This document shows, in pieces, positions 9,217-17,261 of a stretch of DNA of 64,000 bases. Within the stretch, counting starts at the first letter, position 1; the number at the start of each line of letters is the position of its first letter. This stretch comes from Mesorhizobium sp. M1C.F.Ca.ET.210.01.1.1. Its GTDB lineage: Bacteria > Pseudomonadota > Alphaproteobacteria > Rhizobiales > Rhizobiaceae. The position numbers and the translations under genes are program-made. The DNA lies in assembly GCF_004791585.1 (NCBI RefSeq), contig NZ_SRUU01000008.1:168092-232091 (forward strand), read 5' to 3'. Below the pieces are notes generated by a model, which worked only from the letters and a program-made list of their open reading frames with translations, did no database searches and was not told where the DNA came from.

Positions 9217-10242
9217 CTACGGCAACCGGAATCTGTACTCCGTCACCTGATGGTAGATCTGGCCCGGCCACAGCGTGGCTTGCGGGAAATAAGGCCGGTT
9301 CGGCGCGTCCGGCCAGGCCTGCGCTTCGAGGCAGAAACCGGAGAACGGCTTGTAGCGGCGGCCGTCCAGCCCGGGCGACGACGGCGCTACATACTGGCCG
9401 ATATAGAGCTGCAAGCCGGGCTCCGTCGTCCAGACTTCCATCTCGACGCCCGAATTGGCGCCTTGCACCCAGGCCGCCTGGTGAAGCGGTCCGCGGCTGG
9501 AGGCGAGGCAGAAATTCACATCGTAGGGAAGCTGCTCGCCTTCCGTCTCCATGCGCAGCGGCCGTGCCTGTCGGAAGTCATAAGGCGTGCCGTCGACCGG
9601 CTTCACCACGCCAGTCGGGATCATCTCGCCATCGACGGGTGTGTATGCGCCGGCATTGAGCATCAGCCGGTGGTCGAGGATGTCGCCGGCGCCGCCATCG
9701 TCGAGATTGAAGTAGGAGTGCTGCGCCAAGTTGCACAGCGTCGGCTCCTCGCAGGTCGCGGTCAGTTCCATGCTGAGCGTGCCGGGGATCTTCAGCCGGT
9801 AGGTGCAGGTGACGTCGAGTGCGCCTGGAAAGCCCATCGTGCCGTCGGGATCGTGCAGCGTCAGCGTCACGAAATCGCGGCCATGCAGCGAGACCGTCCA
9901 CGGACGGTGGAAATAACCTTCCGAGCCGCCATGCAGCGTGTGCTTGCCAAGGAAATTGGGTTCCGTCTGGTAACGCTTGCCGGCGATGGTGAAGCGACCA
10001 TTGCCGATACGGTTGGCGAAGCGGCCGACGACGGCGCCGAAAAAGGCGCGATCGGTCTCATAGGGTTCGAACCGCTCGTAGCCCAGCACCAGCGGCGCGT
10101 CGTGGCCGGTGAGCCGCAGGTCCTGGACGATCGCGCCGAGCCCGATGATGTTGGCGGTGAGGCCGCCGCCACGGATGGTGAAACGGCGAACCGGCTCGCC
10201 CGCCTGCGTCGTGCCGAAGACCTCGCCGTCCTTCATCGCCAT
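9217..10242 (-). CDS. Aldose 1-epimerase (galactose mutarotase family)
   Basis: The 341-residue protein has GalM-family motifs: NRIGNGRFTIAGK, GKHTLHGGSEGYFHRPW near residue 100 and NLAQHSYFNLD near 175, which include the catalytic His residues. A Glu near the C-terminus (SGFCLEAQAWPD) would be the base. It interconverts alpha and beta anomers of aldoses in the cytoplasm. ATG at 10242 is used; an in-frame TTG two codons earlier and ATG at 10236 are alternatives, none with a strong ribosome site. It lies downstream of gabD on the same strand, separated by a hairpin. Confidence 0.9.
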   Translation of the reverse strand: MAMKDGEVFGTTQAGEPVRRFTIRGGGLTANIIGLGAIVQDLRLTGHDAPLVLGYERFEPYETDRAFFGAVVGRFANRIGNGRFTIAGKRYQTEPNFLGKHTLHGGSEGYFHRPWTVSLHGRDFVTLTLHDPDGTMGFPGALDVTCTYRLKIPGTLSMELTATCEEPTLCNLAQHSYFNLDDGGAGDILDHRLMLNAGAYTPVDGEMIPTGVVKPVDGTPYDFRQARPLRMETEGEQLPYDVNFCLASSRGPLHQAAWVQGANSGVEMEVWTTEPGLQLYIGQYVAPSSPGLDGRRYKPFSGFCLEAQAWPDAPNRPYFPQATLWPGQIYHQVTEYRFRLP

Positions 10243-10301
10243 GCCCAAAACCGTCAGTTCATTGATCCGTGGATTTAGGCCGGCTGCGCCTCGTCCGGCA
10301 A

Positions 10302-10322
10302 GGGCAGGCGAGGCGCCTGCCC
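10302..10322 (-). terminator. Hairpin between gabD and the aldose epimerase gene
   Basis: GGGCAGGCG-AGG-CGCCTGCCC is a perfect 9-bp stem with a 3-base loop, just after the gabD stop on the minus strand. There is no clear T run after it, so it may slow or partly terminate transcription rather than act as a full intrinsic terminator. Confidence 0.45.
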
Positions 10323-10338
10323 TGCTCCATGGAAACAG

Positions 10339-11796
10339 TCAGAGGCCGAGGCCGCCGATGCAGACATATTTGGTGTCGAGATAGTCCTCGATGCCCTGGT
10401 GTCCGCCTTCCTTGCCGAGGCCGGATTCCTTGACGCCGCCGAACGGCGCCTCGGGCGTGGTGATCAGGCCTTCATTGACGCCGACCATGCCATACTTCAG
10501 CCCTTCCATCACGCGGAAGGCGCGGCCGAGATCGCCGGTATAGAAATAGCAGGCGAGGCCGAACTCGGTGTCGTTGGCCAAAGCGATCGCTTCTTCCTCG
10601 GTCTCGAATTTGAACACGGGGGCGACCGGCCCGAAAATCTCTTCCTTCATGAAGCGCATATTCGGCGTCGCATTGGAGATGACGGTCGGCTGGAAGAACG
10701 AGCCGCCAAGCGCATGGCGCTTGCCGCCCGCGACGACCTTGCCGCCCTTCGACGCCGCATCGGCGATCAGTTCCTCGACCTTCTCGACCGCCTTCTCGTC
10801 GATCAGCGGCCCCTGCTGCACGCCTTCTTCCAGGCCGGAACCCACCTTGAGGTTGTTGCTGGCGGCCGCGAGCTTCTCGACGAACTTGTCATAGACGCCC
10901 GCCTGGACGAGGAAGCGGTTGGTGCAGACGCAGGTCTGGCCGGAATTGCGGTACTTCGCTGTAATGGCGCCGGTGACGGCGCGGTCGATGTCGGCATCGT
11001 CGAAGACCAGGAACGGCGCGTTGCCGCCGAGCTCCATCGACACTTTCTTGACGGTCACCGACGACTTCTGGATCAGGATCTTGCCGACCTCGGTCGAGCC
11101 GGTGAAGGTGATCTTCTTGACCAGCGGATTGGCGCAGATCTCGTCGCCGATCTCGCCGGCCGAGCCGGTCAGGATGTTGATGACGCCCTTGGGGAAGCCC
11201 ACCTCCTCGGCAAGCGCGCCCCAGGCGAGGCCGGAGTAAGGCGTCTGCGAAGCCGGCTTGACCACGGCGGTGCAGCCTGCGGCCAGCGCCGGCCCGAGCT
11301 TGCGCGCGAGCATCGAGGACGGAAAATTCCACGGCGTGATGGCGGCGATGACGCCGACCGGCTCCTTGGTCACCAGGATGCGGCGGTCGCCCCAGGGCGA
11401 CGGCACGATATCGCCATAGGTGCGGCGGCCTTCCTCGGCGAACCACAGTATGTAGCTCGCTGCCGAGCCGATCTCGCCCTTGGATTCGAACAGCGACTTG
11501 CCCTGCTCGATGGTCAGCAGCTCGGCCAGCACATCCTGATTGTCCATCATCGCGTCGTGCAGCTTGCGCAAGAGCTTCGAGCGCTCGAGCGCGGTGGTCT
11601 TGCGCCAGCTCTTGAAGGCTTCCTCGGCGGCTTCGATGGCGCGGCGGGTCTCGGTCTTGCCGGCCTTCGGCACGGTGCCGATTTTGAGGCCCGTTGCGGG
11701 ATTGTTGACGTCGACGGTCTGGCCGCTGTCGGCCTGCACCCATTCGCCGTTGATGAGATTGGCCTGGCGCATGAAATGGCTGGTTTTCTGAAGCAT
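10339..11796 (-). CDS. gabD: NAD(P)-dependent succinate-semialdehyde dehydrogenase
   Basis: This 485-residue aldehyde dehydrogenase oxidises succinate semialdehyde to succinate, the last step of GABA breakdown. Visible motifs are [10 protein letters not shown] (cofactor loop), FTGSTEVGK, the base Glu in MELGGNAPF and the nucleophile Cys in SGQTCVCTN. The double Cys (CVC) next to the nucleophile is typical of GabD. The start at 11796 has GGAGG 7 bases upstream; longer in-frame starts would add a tail lacking homology. No GABA aminotransferase is adjacent. Confidence 0.92.
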   Translation of the reverse strand: MLQKTSHFMRQANLINGEWVQADSGQTVDVNNPATGLKIGTVPKAGKTETRRAIEAAEEAFKSWRKTTALERSKLLRKLHDAMMDNQDVLAELLTIEQGKSLFESKGEIGSAASYILWFAEEGRRTYGDIVPSPWGDRRILVTKEPVGVIAAITPWNFPSSMLARKLGPALAAGCTAVVKPASQTPYSGLAWGALAEEVGFPKGVINILTGSAGEIGDEICANPLVKKITFTGSTEVGKILIQKSSVTVKKVSMELGGNAPFLVFDDADIDRAVTGAITAKYRNSGQTCVCTNRFLVQAGVYDKFVEKLAAASNNLKVGSGLEEGVQQGPLIDEKAVEKVEELIADAASKGGKVVAGGKRHALGGSFFQPTVISNATPNMRFMKEEIFGPVAPVFKFETEEEAIALANDTEFGLACYFYTGDLGRAFRVMEGLKYGMVGVNEGLITTPEAPFGGVKESGLGKEGGHQGIEDYLDTKYVCIGGLGL

Positions 11797-11966
11797 GGTT
11801 TGGCCTCCGTTCGGCGCGCTGATCGGCCGTTTTTCTGGATGTTCGATGGCGTGCATGGCCGCACGCTGGCGCATTGCTCTTACCTAGCGAAAGCCCGGCA
11901 AGCAATCACAAGATGGCATATAGGGGTTGGGCCAGCAAAGGCGAGAGTCGCGGAGGCTGACGGCCT

Positions 11967-12917
11967 CTAACCAAATACGTGCAGAACCACCGTCAGCCAG
12001 AAGGACGTGGTGAGTACCGCGCTCGCCGTCGCGATCGTCATCTGGTTCGACGCCAACGCCTGGCCGGTGTTGAACTGGACGGCGATGAGATAGGAATTGA
12101 TGCCGGAAGGCAGCGCGGCAACCACCACCGCCACCTTTGCCGTCAGCGGCGGCAGGCCGAGCAGCCAGACCAAGAGCAGAACAAGCGCCGGCATCAGGAA
12201 GAGCTTGAGCACCGACAGCGCGAGCGCCGGCCGGACATTGCCGGATATGCCGAAACGGCGCAGGCTCAGCCCCATGGCAAACAGCGCCACCGGTCCGGCG
12301 GTGGCGGCCAGGGCGTCGACAAGCCTTTCGATTAGGTCCGGCAGCGGCGTGCCGGCAATGCGCCACGCAAGCCCCGTCAGGATGCCGATGATCAGCGGAT
12401 TGACGAACAGCCGCCTGAGAAAATTCTGGACGACGCGCAGCGGATGCATCGGCTCGCCGCCGCTACGGCCGAACATCTCGAACAGCACGATCGAGGCCAT
12501 CATCATGATCGGCAGGTGAACCGAGACCAGCAGCGACAGCACCTCGAAGCCGTTCTGGCCGAATATGCCGAGGATGAACGGCGCGCCGAGCAGCACCACA
12601 TTGGAATAGGCCGACGACACGCCGCCGACGATGCCGGCGCGGGCGTCACGGCCGAAGATGCGCGTCATGACCAGATGGCCGCAAGCCCACGTAAAGGCGA
12701 CCGCGCAGAAATAGGCGCCCCACAGCGACCAAGGGGCCACGCCATGGAAATCCGACTTCACCATGGTCTGGAAGAGCAGCAGCGGCATCGCCACGTTGAC
12801 GGCGAATTCGGATATGCCCTCGCCGCTCGCCGGTTTCAGATAGCCGGTGAACCCGGCGAGATAGCCGAGCGCGACGAGACTGAAGACGAAGAGGACGGTT
12901 TCGATAAGCGGAGACAT
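11967..12917 (-). CDS. AEC-family (auxin efflux carrier-like) transporter
   Basis: The 316-residue protein is almost entirely hydrophobic, with about ten predicted membrane helices in two halves, as in the AEC/MdcF family of carboxylate and malonate permeases. Features include AVNVAMPLLLFQTM in the first half and VVAALPSGINSYLIAVQF in the second. MSPLIETVLF is chosen as the start; an upstream in-frame ATG (12953) would add a polar tail before the first helix. The transported substrate cannot be told from sequence. Confidence 0.88.
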   Translation of the reverse strand: MSPLIETVLFVFSLVALGYLAGFTGYLKPASGEGISEFAVNVAMPLLLFQTMVKSDFHGVAPWSLWGAYFCAVAFTWACGHLVMTRIFGRDARAGIVGGVSSAYSNVVLLGAPFILGIFGQNGFEVLSLLVSVHLPIMMMASIVLFEMFGRSGGEPMHPLRVVQNFLRRLFVNPLIIGILTGLAWRIAGTPLPDLIERLVDALAATAGPVALFAMGLSLRRFGISGNVRPALALSVLKLFLMPALVLLLVWLLGLPPLTAKVAVVVAALPSGINSYLIAVQFNTGQALASNQMTIATASAVLTTSFWLTVVLHVFG

Positions 12918-13072
12918 TTTTCCCGTGATAGGCGAGCCCCGACTGTCGTGCAATCGGCCAACGGAACCGCTTGCCGCCTACCCGGCGGTCCTCAGCTTGT
13001 CTTTCGGCACGCTTTGCGATCCCTATATGCCAAACGTGGCCCGGGCCTCTCCGGCCGCCATAGGGACTTCTG

Positions 13073-13621
13073 ATGCTGCGACTTGCCCTGGCGCTTTTCC
13101 TGCTTGCCGTTTCGACCCTCGCCCACGCGACCGACGCGGGTTGGGCGCTGCTGCGCGATGGCGGCCGTGTGGTGCTGCTTCGCCACGCCTTCGTCACCGG
13201 GGCGACCGATCCGGCGAATTTCGACATCGCCAATTGCGCCACTCAGCTCAACCTTTCGGAGCGCGGCAAGCAGCAGTCAAGCCGCATCGGCGCCCTCTTC
13301 GCGGCGCGCGCGGCGCCGATCGAGCGCGTGCTGTCCAGCCGCTACTGCCGCTGCCTCGACACCGCCCGCATCGCCTTCGAGGCCGAACCGGAACCGTTCG
13401 CGCCGCTCGATCTGCTCAAGACCGATCCCAATCAGAAGGCCGCTCAGATGGCGGCCGTCCTGAAGGAGATCCGGAACTATTCCGGTTCCGACAATTTGGT
13501 GCTGGTCACGCATCTGGAAAACATCGTGGCCCTCACCGGCGTCGCACCCCGGGAGGGCGAGGCGGTGGTCGTGGCGCCGGATGGCGACGGCCTCAAGGTG
13601 CTCGGCCGCGTCACCTTCTGA
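13073..13621 (+). CDS. Secreted histidine phosphatase family protein
   Basis: The 182-residue protein has a short signal peptide (MLRLALALFLLAVSTLAHA) and a phosphoglycerate-mutase-like histidine phosphatase fold. The nucleophile His is in the LLRHAF motif (RHG-like, with Ala for Gly), the partner Arg is in SSRYCRCLDTA, and the second His is in VLVTHLENI. It likely acts in the periplasm on an unknown phosphoester. The gene overlaps nothing and ends before the tRNA-like pair. Confidence 0.85.
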   Translation: MLRLALALFLLAVSTLAHATDAGWALLRDGGRVVLLRHAFVTGATDPANFDIANCATQLNLSERGKQQSSRIGALFAARAAPIERVLSSRYCRCLDTARIAFEAEPEPFAPLDLLKTDPNQKAAQMAAVLKEIRNYSGSDNLVLVTHLENIVALTGVAPREGEAVVVAPDGDGLKVLGRVTF

Positions 13622-13844
13622 CGGCGTCGGTCTGAACGGCCCAGTGCTGTGGCTGAAATGCCACAGCCGGAAGAAGCCGCAAGTCCGCCGCAACAATGCC
13701 GCTTGCGACAACCCGTCGCAGGGTCTATAGGCGCGCTCCCGGTCACGAAAACCGAAGCGAGCACAACGGTTGGAGCTTTCGTCTCCGCCCGCGCAGACGG
13801 CTTTGCCGCACTGTGTACGGCGCCGTTTCGGAGTGTTGGGACTT

Positions 13845-13911
13845 GCGGGTGTAGCTCATGGAGAGCGCCGGATTTGGCTCCGGAGGCAGGGTTCGATTCC
13901 CACACCCACCA
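13845..13911 (+). tRNA. Degenerate tRNA-like sequence
   Basis: The order of tRNA parts is recognisable: acceptor GCGGGTG pairing six of seven with CACCCAC, TA at positions 8-9, D arm GCTC/GAGC with a shortened 5-base loop, an anticodon stem CCGGA/TCCGG with only 6 loop bases (TTTGGC), a T-loop TTCGATT, and CCA encoded at the end. The T stem is only 3 bp. The anticodon cannot be assigned (TGG or TTG are possible readings). It is 67 bases, too short for a standard tRNA, so probably a pseudo-tRNA or a phage-type tRNA. Confidence 0.5.
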
Positions 13912-13987
13912 CACGGATAGCTCAGTTGGGTAGAGCATCAGACTGTTAATCTGACGGCCGAAGGTTCGAATCCTTCTCCATTTGGCC
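13911..13987 (+). tRNA. tRNA-Asn-like sequence (anticodon GTT)
   Basis: The D arm (GCTC/GAGC, loop AGTTGGGTA), the anticodon stem TCAGA/TCTGA with loop CTGTTAA giving anticodon GTT, and the T arm GAAGG/CCTTC with loop TTCGAAT are all perfect. The acceptor (ACACGGA against TCCATTT) pairs in only five of seven positions, and there is G then GCC rather than CCA at the end. The first base coincides with the final A of the preceding tRNA-like unit, so the two abut with no spacer, as in phage tRNA arrays. Confidence 0.65.
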
Positions 13988-14335
13988 TGATAAGCCAAGG
14001 CACCCTTTTACGGTGTTATCCAAAAACGGTCCGGGGACCGGAATGCGAGAACTTCACGGACGGCAGGGCTTCGACCTCGCCGGCGCGCGATGTCCTGCGC
14101 CATCGGCTCGCGGCCAGGCCCGCGGTGATGATCAAGGCGCGGCAATGCCGGCAAGGGAGGCTTAGGCCTCCGGCACCCGCGTCGCCGCCCCGCGATCCGC
14201 TCCCGAAGGCCCGCCGCTTGGCGATGCCACCGGTCTCCGGATCATTCGTGCCGGGAGATGAAACGAGAAACGAAAGGACGATCGACGCATGACGTGACGC
14301 CTCGCATGGGGCCATGCCCGACAGGAGTGAAGACA
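13988..14335. other. Non-coding stretch after the tRNA-like pair
   Basis: No convincing gene is seen here. Short self-complementary pieces occur at the left (CACC..GGTG near 14001-14014 and GGTCCGGGGACC near 14028-14040) and could end transcription from the tRNA-like units. The last 20 bases hold the AGGAG ribosome site of the SPFH gene. There is no integrase or recognisable attachment repeat. Confidence 0.5.
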
Positions 14336-15481
14336 ATGAGGACCATTCTCGAAAAGCTTCTTGGACGCCAGCGCGTCCTCGTGAAGGAAAATGAGCGTGC
14401 CGTCGCCCTCTACAAGGGCGAGATCCAGGCTGTCCTGATGCCGGGCGAGCATTGGCTCGCCAACCGGCGCGGCAACCTGGAAATCTCCAGGCACGACCTG
14501 AAGAACCCGGAATTCGTTTCGGCTTACGAGAAGGCGTTGTTCGACAAGCTCCCGGATGTGGCTGCGCGTCACTTCACCGTCGTTCGCACCGGGCGCACCG
14601 ACGTTGCCGTCATCGAGCGCGATGGCGCGCTCCATGCCGTTCTCACTCCGGACCGCAAGCTCGTGCTGTGGACGGATGCCGGCCCCTGGAAGGTGACGTC
14701 TGTCGACACGGCGGCCGATCTCGCCGTCGATCCGGCATTGATGCGCCGGATCGGCCAGGCCCGGAAGACGGAACACGTGTTCCTGCATCCGGTCGTGGAC
14801 GGCCAGGTCGGGCTGCTGTTCGTGGACGGCGTCTACACCCGCACGCTTGCGGCGGGCGTGCACGCCTTCTGGAATGTCGGACGCATGGTCCAGGTGAAGG
14901 TCGTCGACCTCAAGCGCCAGTCGCTCGATGTCGCCGGGCAGGAAGTGCTGACCAGGGATCGCGTGACGATCCGCGTCAACATCGCCGCCGAATACCGGAT
15001 CGTCGATCCGGTGACGGCGGTGAGCACGGTGAAGGACTTCTCGGAAGCCCTCTACCGCGCCCTGCAGTATGCCTTCCGCAAGACGCTTGGCGCCCTCACC
15101 CTCGACCAGATCCTCGACAAGAAGGTGACGGTCGATGAGGACGCGGCGGCCAAGGTGCGTGCCGACATGGCCGCGATCGGCGTCGAGGTCAGCGATATCG
15201 CGCTCAAGGATGTCATCCTGCCGGGCGATATGCGCGAGATCCTCAACCAGGTGGTTTCGGCCGAGAAGCAGGCCGAGGCTAACGTCATCCGTCGCCGCGA
15301 GGAGACGAACGCCACGCGTTCGCTGCTCAACACGGCCAGGGTGATGGCCGAGAACCCGGTGATGCTGCGGCTGAAGGAGCTCGAGGCTCTTGAGGCCATC
15401 GCCGGCAAGGTCGAGCGCCTGACCGTCCACAACGGAACGGGCGGGCTGCTCAACGACCTGGTCAAGCTTCGCGAAGGCTGA
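14336..15481 (+). CDS. SPFH-domain (slipin/stomatin-like) protein
   Basis: The 381-residue protein has an SPFH (band 7) domain in its C-terminal half: VLTRDRVTIRVNIAAEYRIVDP, then VEVSDIALKDVILPGDMREI and a charged helix (EKQAEANVIRRREE). The N-terminal third repeats a weaker beta-rich region. It lacks the hydrophobic N-terminal anchor usual in slipins (N-terminus MRTILEKLLGRQR), so membrane attachment must be peripheral or indirect. The start has AGGAG 8 bases upstream. It is followed by a repeat and a terminator, so is separate from the lipid A operon. Confidence 0.85.
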   Translation: MRTILEKLLGRQRVLVKENERAVALYKGEIQAVLMPGEHWLANRRGNLEISRHDLKNPEFVSAYEKALFDKLPDVAARHFTVVRTGRTDVAVIERDGALHAVLTPDRKLVLWTDAGPWKVTSVDTAADLAVDPALMRRIGQARKTEHVFLHPVVDGQVGLLFVDGVYTRTLAAGVHAFWNVGRMVQVKVVDLKRQSLDVAGQEVLTRDRVTIRVNIAAEYRIVDPVTAVSTVKDFSEALYRALQYAFRKTLGALTLDQILDKKVTVDEDAAAKVRADMAAIGVEVSDIALKDVILPGDMREILNQVVSAEKQAEANVIRRREETNATRSLLNTARVMAENPVMLRLKELEALEAIAGKVERLTVHNGTGGLLNDLVKLREG

Positions 15482-15545
15482 TGCATGTCGCCCAAAAGTG
15501 GTTCCGGTTTTGGAACAAACGACATGCATCGAAACAAAGGCTGAC
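15481..15545. repeat. Dispersed intergenic repeat, ATGCATGTCG family, copy 1
   Basis: The element begins within the stop codon of the SPFH gene. Its ends are the 10-bp inverted repeat ATGCATGTCG (15481-15490) and CGACATGCAT (15520-15529), followed by a GAAACAAAG tail. A related copy begins at 30695. Elements with this start are, from memory, common between genes in Mesorhizobium. Confidence 0.7.
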
Positions 15546-15560
15546 ATGCGTCAAATGGGA

Positions 15561-15592
15561 AGGGCCGCCGAGCCAACCGGCGGCCCTTCTTG
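15561..15592 (+). terminator. Intrinsic terminator after the SPFH gene
   Basis: AGGGCCGCCG and CGGCGGCCCTT form a 10-bp GC-rich stem around a 7-base loop, followed by TCTTG. It would stop transcription from the SPFH gene before acpXL. Confidence 0.75.
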
Positions 15593-15716
15593 CGTTTCGA
15601 AAGCCAGCATCCCATCTGCACCGGGCTTATCAGGCCTTTTCCTACCCGGAAAAACCGATTAGACAGCGCCCAAACAAGATGCGGACAGATTCCGCCCGCA
15701 ACCGAAGGAAGAGCCC

Positions 15717-15998
15717 TTGTCCACCACATTCGAGAAAGTCGCCAAGATCATTGCCGACACCAGCGAGATCGATATCGACACCATCACGCCCGAAAGCCAC
15801 ACCATCGACGATCTCGGCATCGACAGCCTCGATTTCCTCGACATCGTCTTTGCCATCGACAAGGAATTCGGCATCAAGGTGCCGCTGGAGAAATGGACGC
15901 AGGAGGTCAATGACGGCAAGGCCTCGACCGACGACTACTTCGTCATGAAGAACCTGTGCGCCAAGATCGACGCGCTGGTCGCGGCCAAGGCGGCCTGA
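15717..15998 (+). CDS. acpXL: Acyl carrier protein AcpXL for very-long-chain fatty acids
   Basis: This 93-residue acidic protein has the phosphopantetheine attachment Ser37 in [10 protein letters not shown]. Its extended C-terminus and flanking genes identify it as AcpXL, the dedicated carrier on which 27-hydroxyoctacosanoate-type chains are built for lipid A. The start is TTG at 15717, preceded by GAAGGAAGAG; no ATG lies near. It heads the operon that ends with lpxXL. A non-ATG start may keep its level low relative to housekeeping AcpP, which is inference. Confidence 0.95.
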   Translation: MSTTFEKVAKIIADTSEIDIDTITPESHTIDDLGIDSLDFLDIVFAIDKEFGIKVPLEKWTQEVNDGKASTDDYFVMKNLCAKIDALVAAKAA

Positions 15999-16053
15999 GA
16001 CTGTTCGGGCGCGGCCTTGACGCGCCCTGCCTGCTGACCCAGAACAGCCGCCC

Positions 16054-17241
16054 ATGAGTTCCCACGACGTCGTCATCACCGGCATCGGCCTTGTCTCTTC
16101 ACTGGGAGAGGGTCCGGATGCGCATTGGCAGAAGCTGACCAGGCTCGGCGTTGAGCCGGTGCTCGATGCGACCCGCTTCGCTCCTTACACCATCCACCCC
16201 CTGCCCGAGATCGACTGGAACCTGCAGATCGCCAAGCGTGGCGACCAGCGCCAGATGGAAACCTGGCAGCGGCTTGGCACCTATGTTGCCGGCCTTGCGC
16301 TGGACGATGCCGGTATCAAGGGCAATGACGAGCTCTGCGCGACCATGGACATGGTGGTGGCCGCCGGCGGCGGCGAGCGCGACGAGGCCGTCGACAGCGC
16401 GATCCTCGCCGCCTCGGAAAGCCGCAACGACCGCGACGTGCTGCTCAACGAGAAGCTGACCACGGAATTGCGGCCGACGCTGTTCCTGGCCCAGCTTTCC
16501 AACCTGCTCGCCGGCAACATCTCGATCGTGCACAAGGTCACCGGCTCGTCCCGCACCTTCATGGGCGAGGAGGGCGCCGGCGTATCCGCCGTCGAGACCG
16601 CGGCCGCGCGCATCCGCTCCGGCCAGTCGACGCATGTGCTGGTCGGCGGTGCGTTCCAGACCGAGCATTCCGACATGCTGCTCGGCTACGAGCTTGCCGG
16701 CTACCTGCATCGCGGGCCCTGGAAGCCGGTCTGGCAGCGTCAAGGCAGCGAAGGCGGCGGCGTGGTGACCGGCTCCGGCGGCGCCTTCCTGGTGCTGGAG
16801 CAGCGCGAGCATGCGCAGAGCCGCGGGCGCAAGGTCTACGCCGAACTTGGCCCGGTGATTTCCGGCCGTGCCAGGCGCCGGCGCGGCGAGTTGGATGCCG
16901 AGATCGCCATGCTGCTGAAGCAGGCGGCGCTGCCCGCCGGTGAATTGCTGACGATTTCCGGGGCCTCCGGCGCGCATGCCGCCACGGCGGCCGAAAAGGC
17001 GGCGCTCGACGCAAATCCGGCGCTTGCCGTGCGCGCCTTCTCGACGCTGACCGGCCACATGAAGGAAGCGCAGTTTCCGTTCGCCGTTGCGCTGGCGGCC
17101 CTCGCCGTCGACCGAAAGGCCGGCTACCCCGCTTTCGATGCAACGGTGGAGCGGCAATTCGAGGGCGCCGCCGAGACCGTCCTTGCAACCGCAATCGGCT
17201 ATCACCAATTCGAAGGCCTTGGGCTTATCAAAGCCGCTTAG
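16054..17241 (+). CDS. fabF2XL: Ketoacyl-ACP synthase-like protein lacking catalytic Cys (chain-length-factor-like)
   Basis: Its position after acpXL and its thiolase fold (VVITGIGLVSSLGEG, FAVALAALAVDR) match FabF2XL, 395 residues. The nucleophile region, after NISI at 155-158, reads VHKVTGSSRTFMGEEGAG, with no Cys where FabF has TACTSG/TACASG. The first catalytic His (HGTS in FabF) is also absent (ISGASGAHAAT, about 301-310); only the second is kept (TLTGHMKEA, His334). It therefore probably cannot condense by itself and may act with FabF1XL as a chain-length factor does in type II polyketide synthases. That pairing is inference. Confidence 0.85.
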   Translation: MSSHDVVITGIGLVSSLGEGPDAHWQKLTRLGVEPVLDATRFAPYTIHPLPEIDWNLQIAKRGDQRQMETWQRLGTYVAGLALDDAGIKGNDELCATMDMVVAAGGGERDEAVDSAILAASESRNDRDVLLNEKLTTELRPTLFLAQLSNLLAGNISIVHKVTGSSRTFMGEEGAGVSAVETAAARIRSGQSTHVLVGGAFQTEHSDMLLGYELAGYLHRGPWKPVWQRQGSEGGGVVTGSGGAFLVLEQREHAQSRGRKVYAELGPVISGRARRRRGELDAEIAMLLKQAALPAGELLTISGASGAHAATAAEKAALDANPALAVRAFSTLTGHMKEAQFPFAVALAALAVDRKAGYPAFDATVERQFEGAAETVLATAIGYHQFEGLGLIKAA

Positions 17242-17261
17242 AGCGAAGGCAGACAACAAAC

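Noticed and set aside
10399..11970. 523-residue open frame opposite gabD
   Set aside because: Shadow frame with biased composition; gabD is clear on the other strand.
13622..14335. Prophage or integrative element at the tRNA-like pair
   Set aside because: No integrase, no repeats of the tRNA 3' end nearby and ordinary chromosomal genes on both sides.
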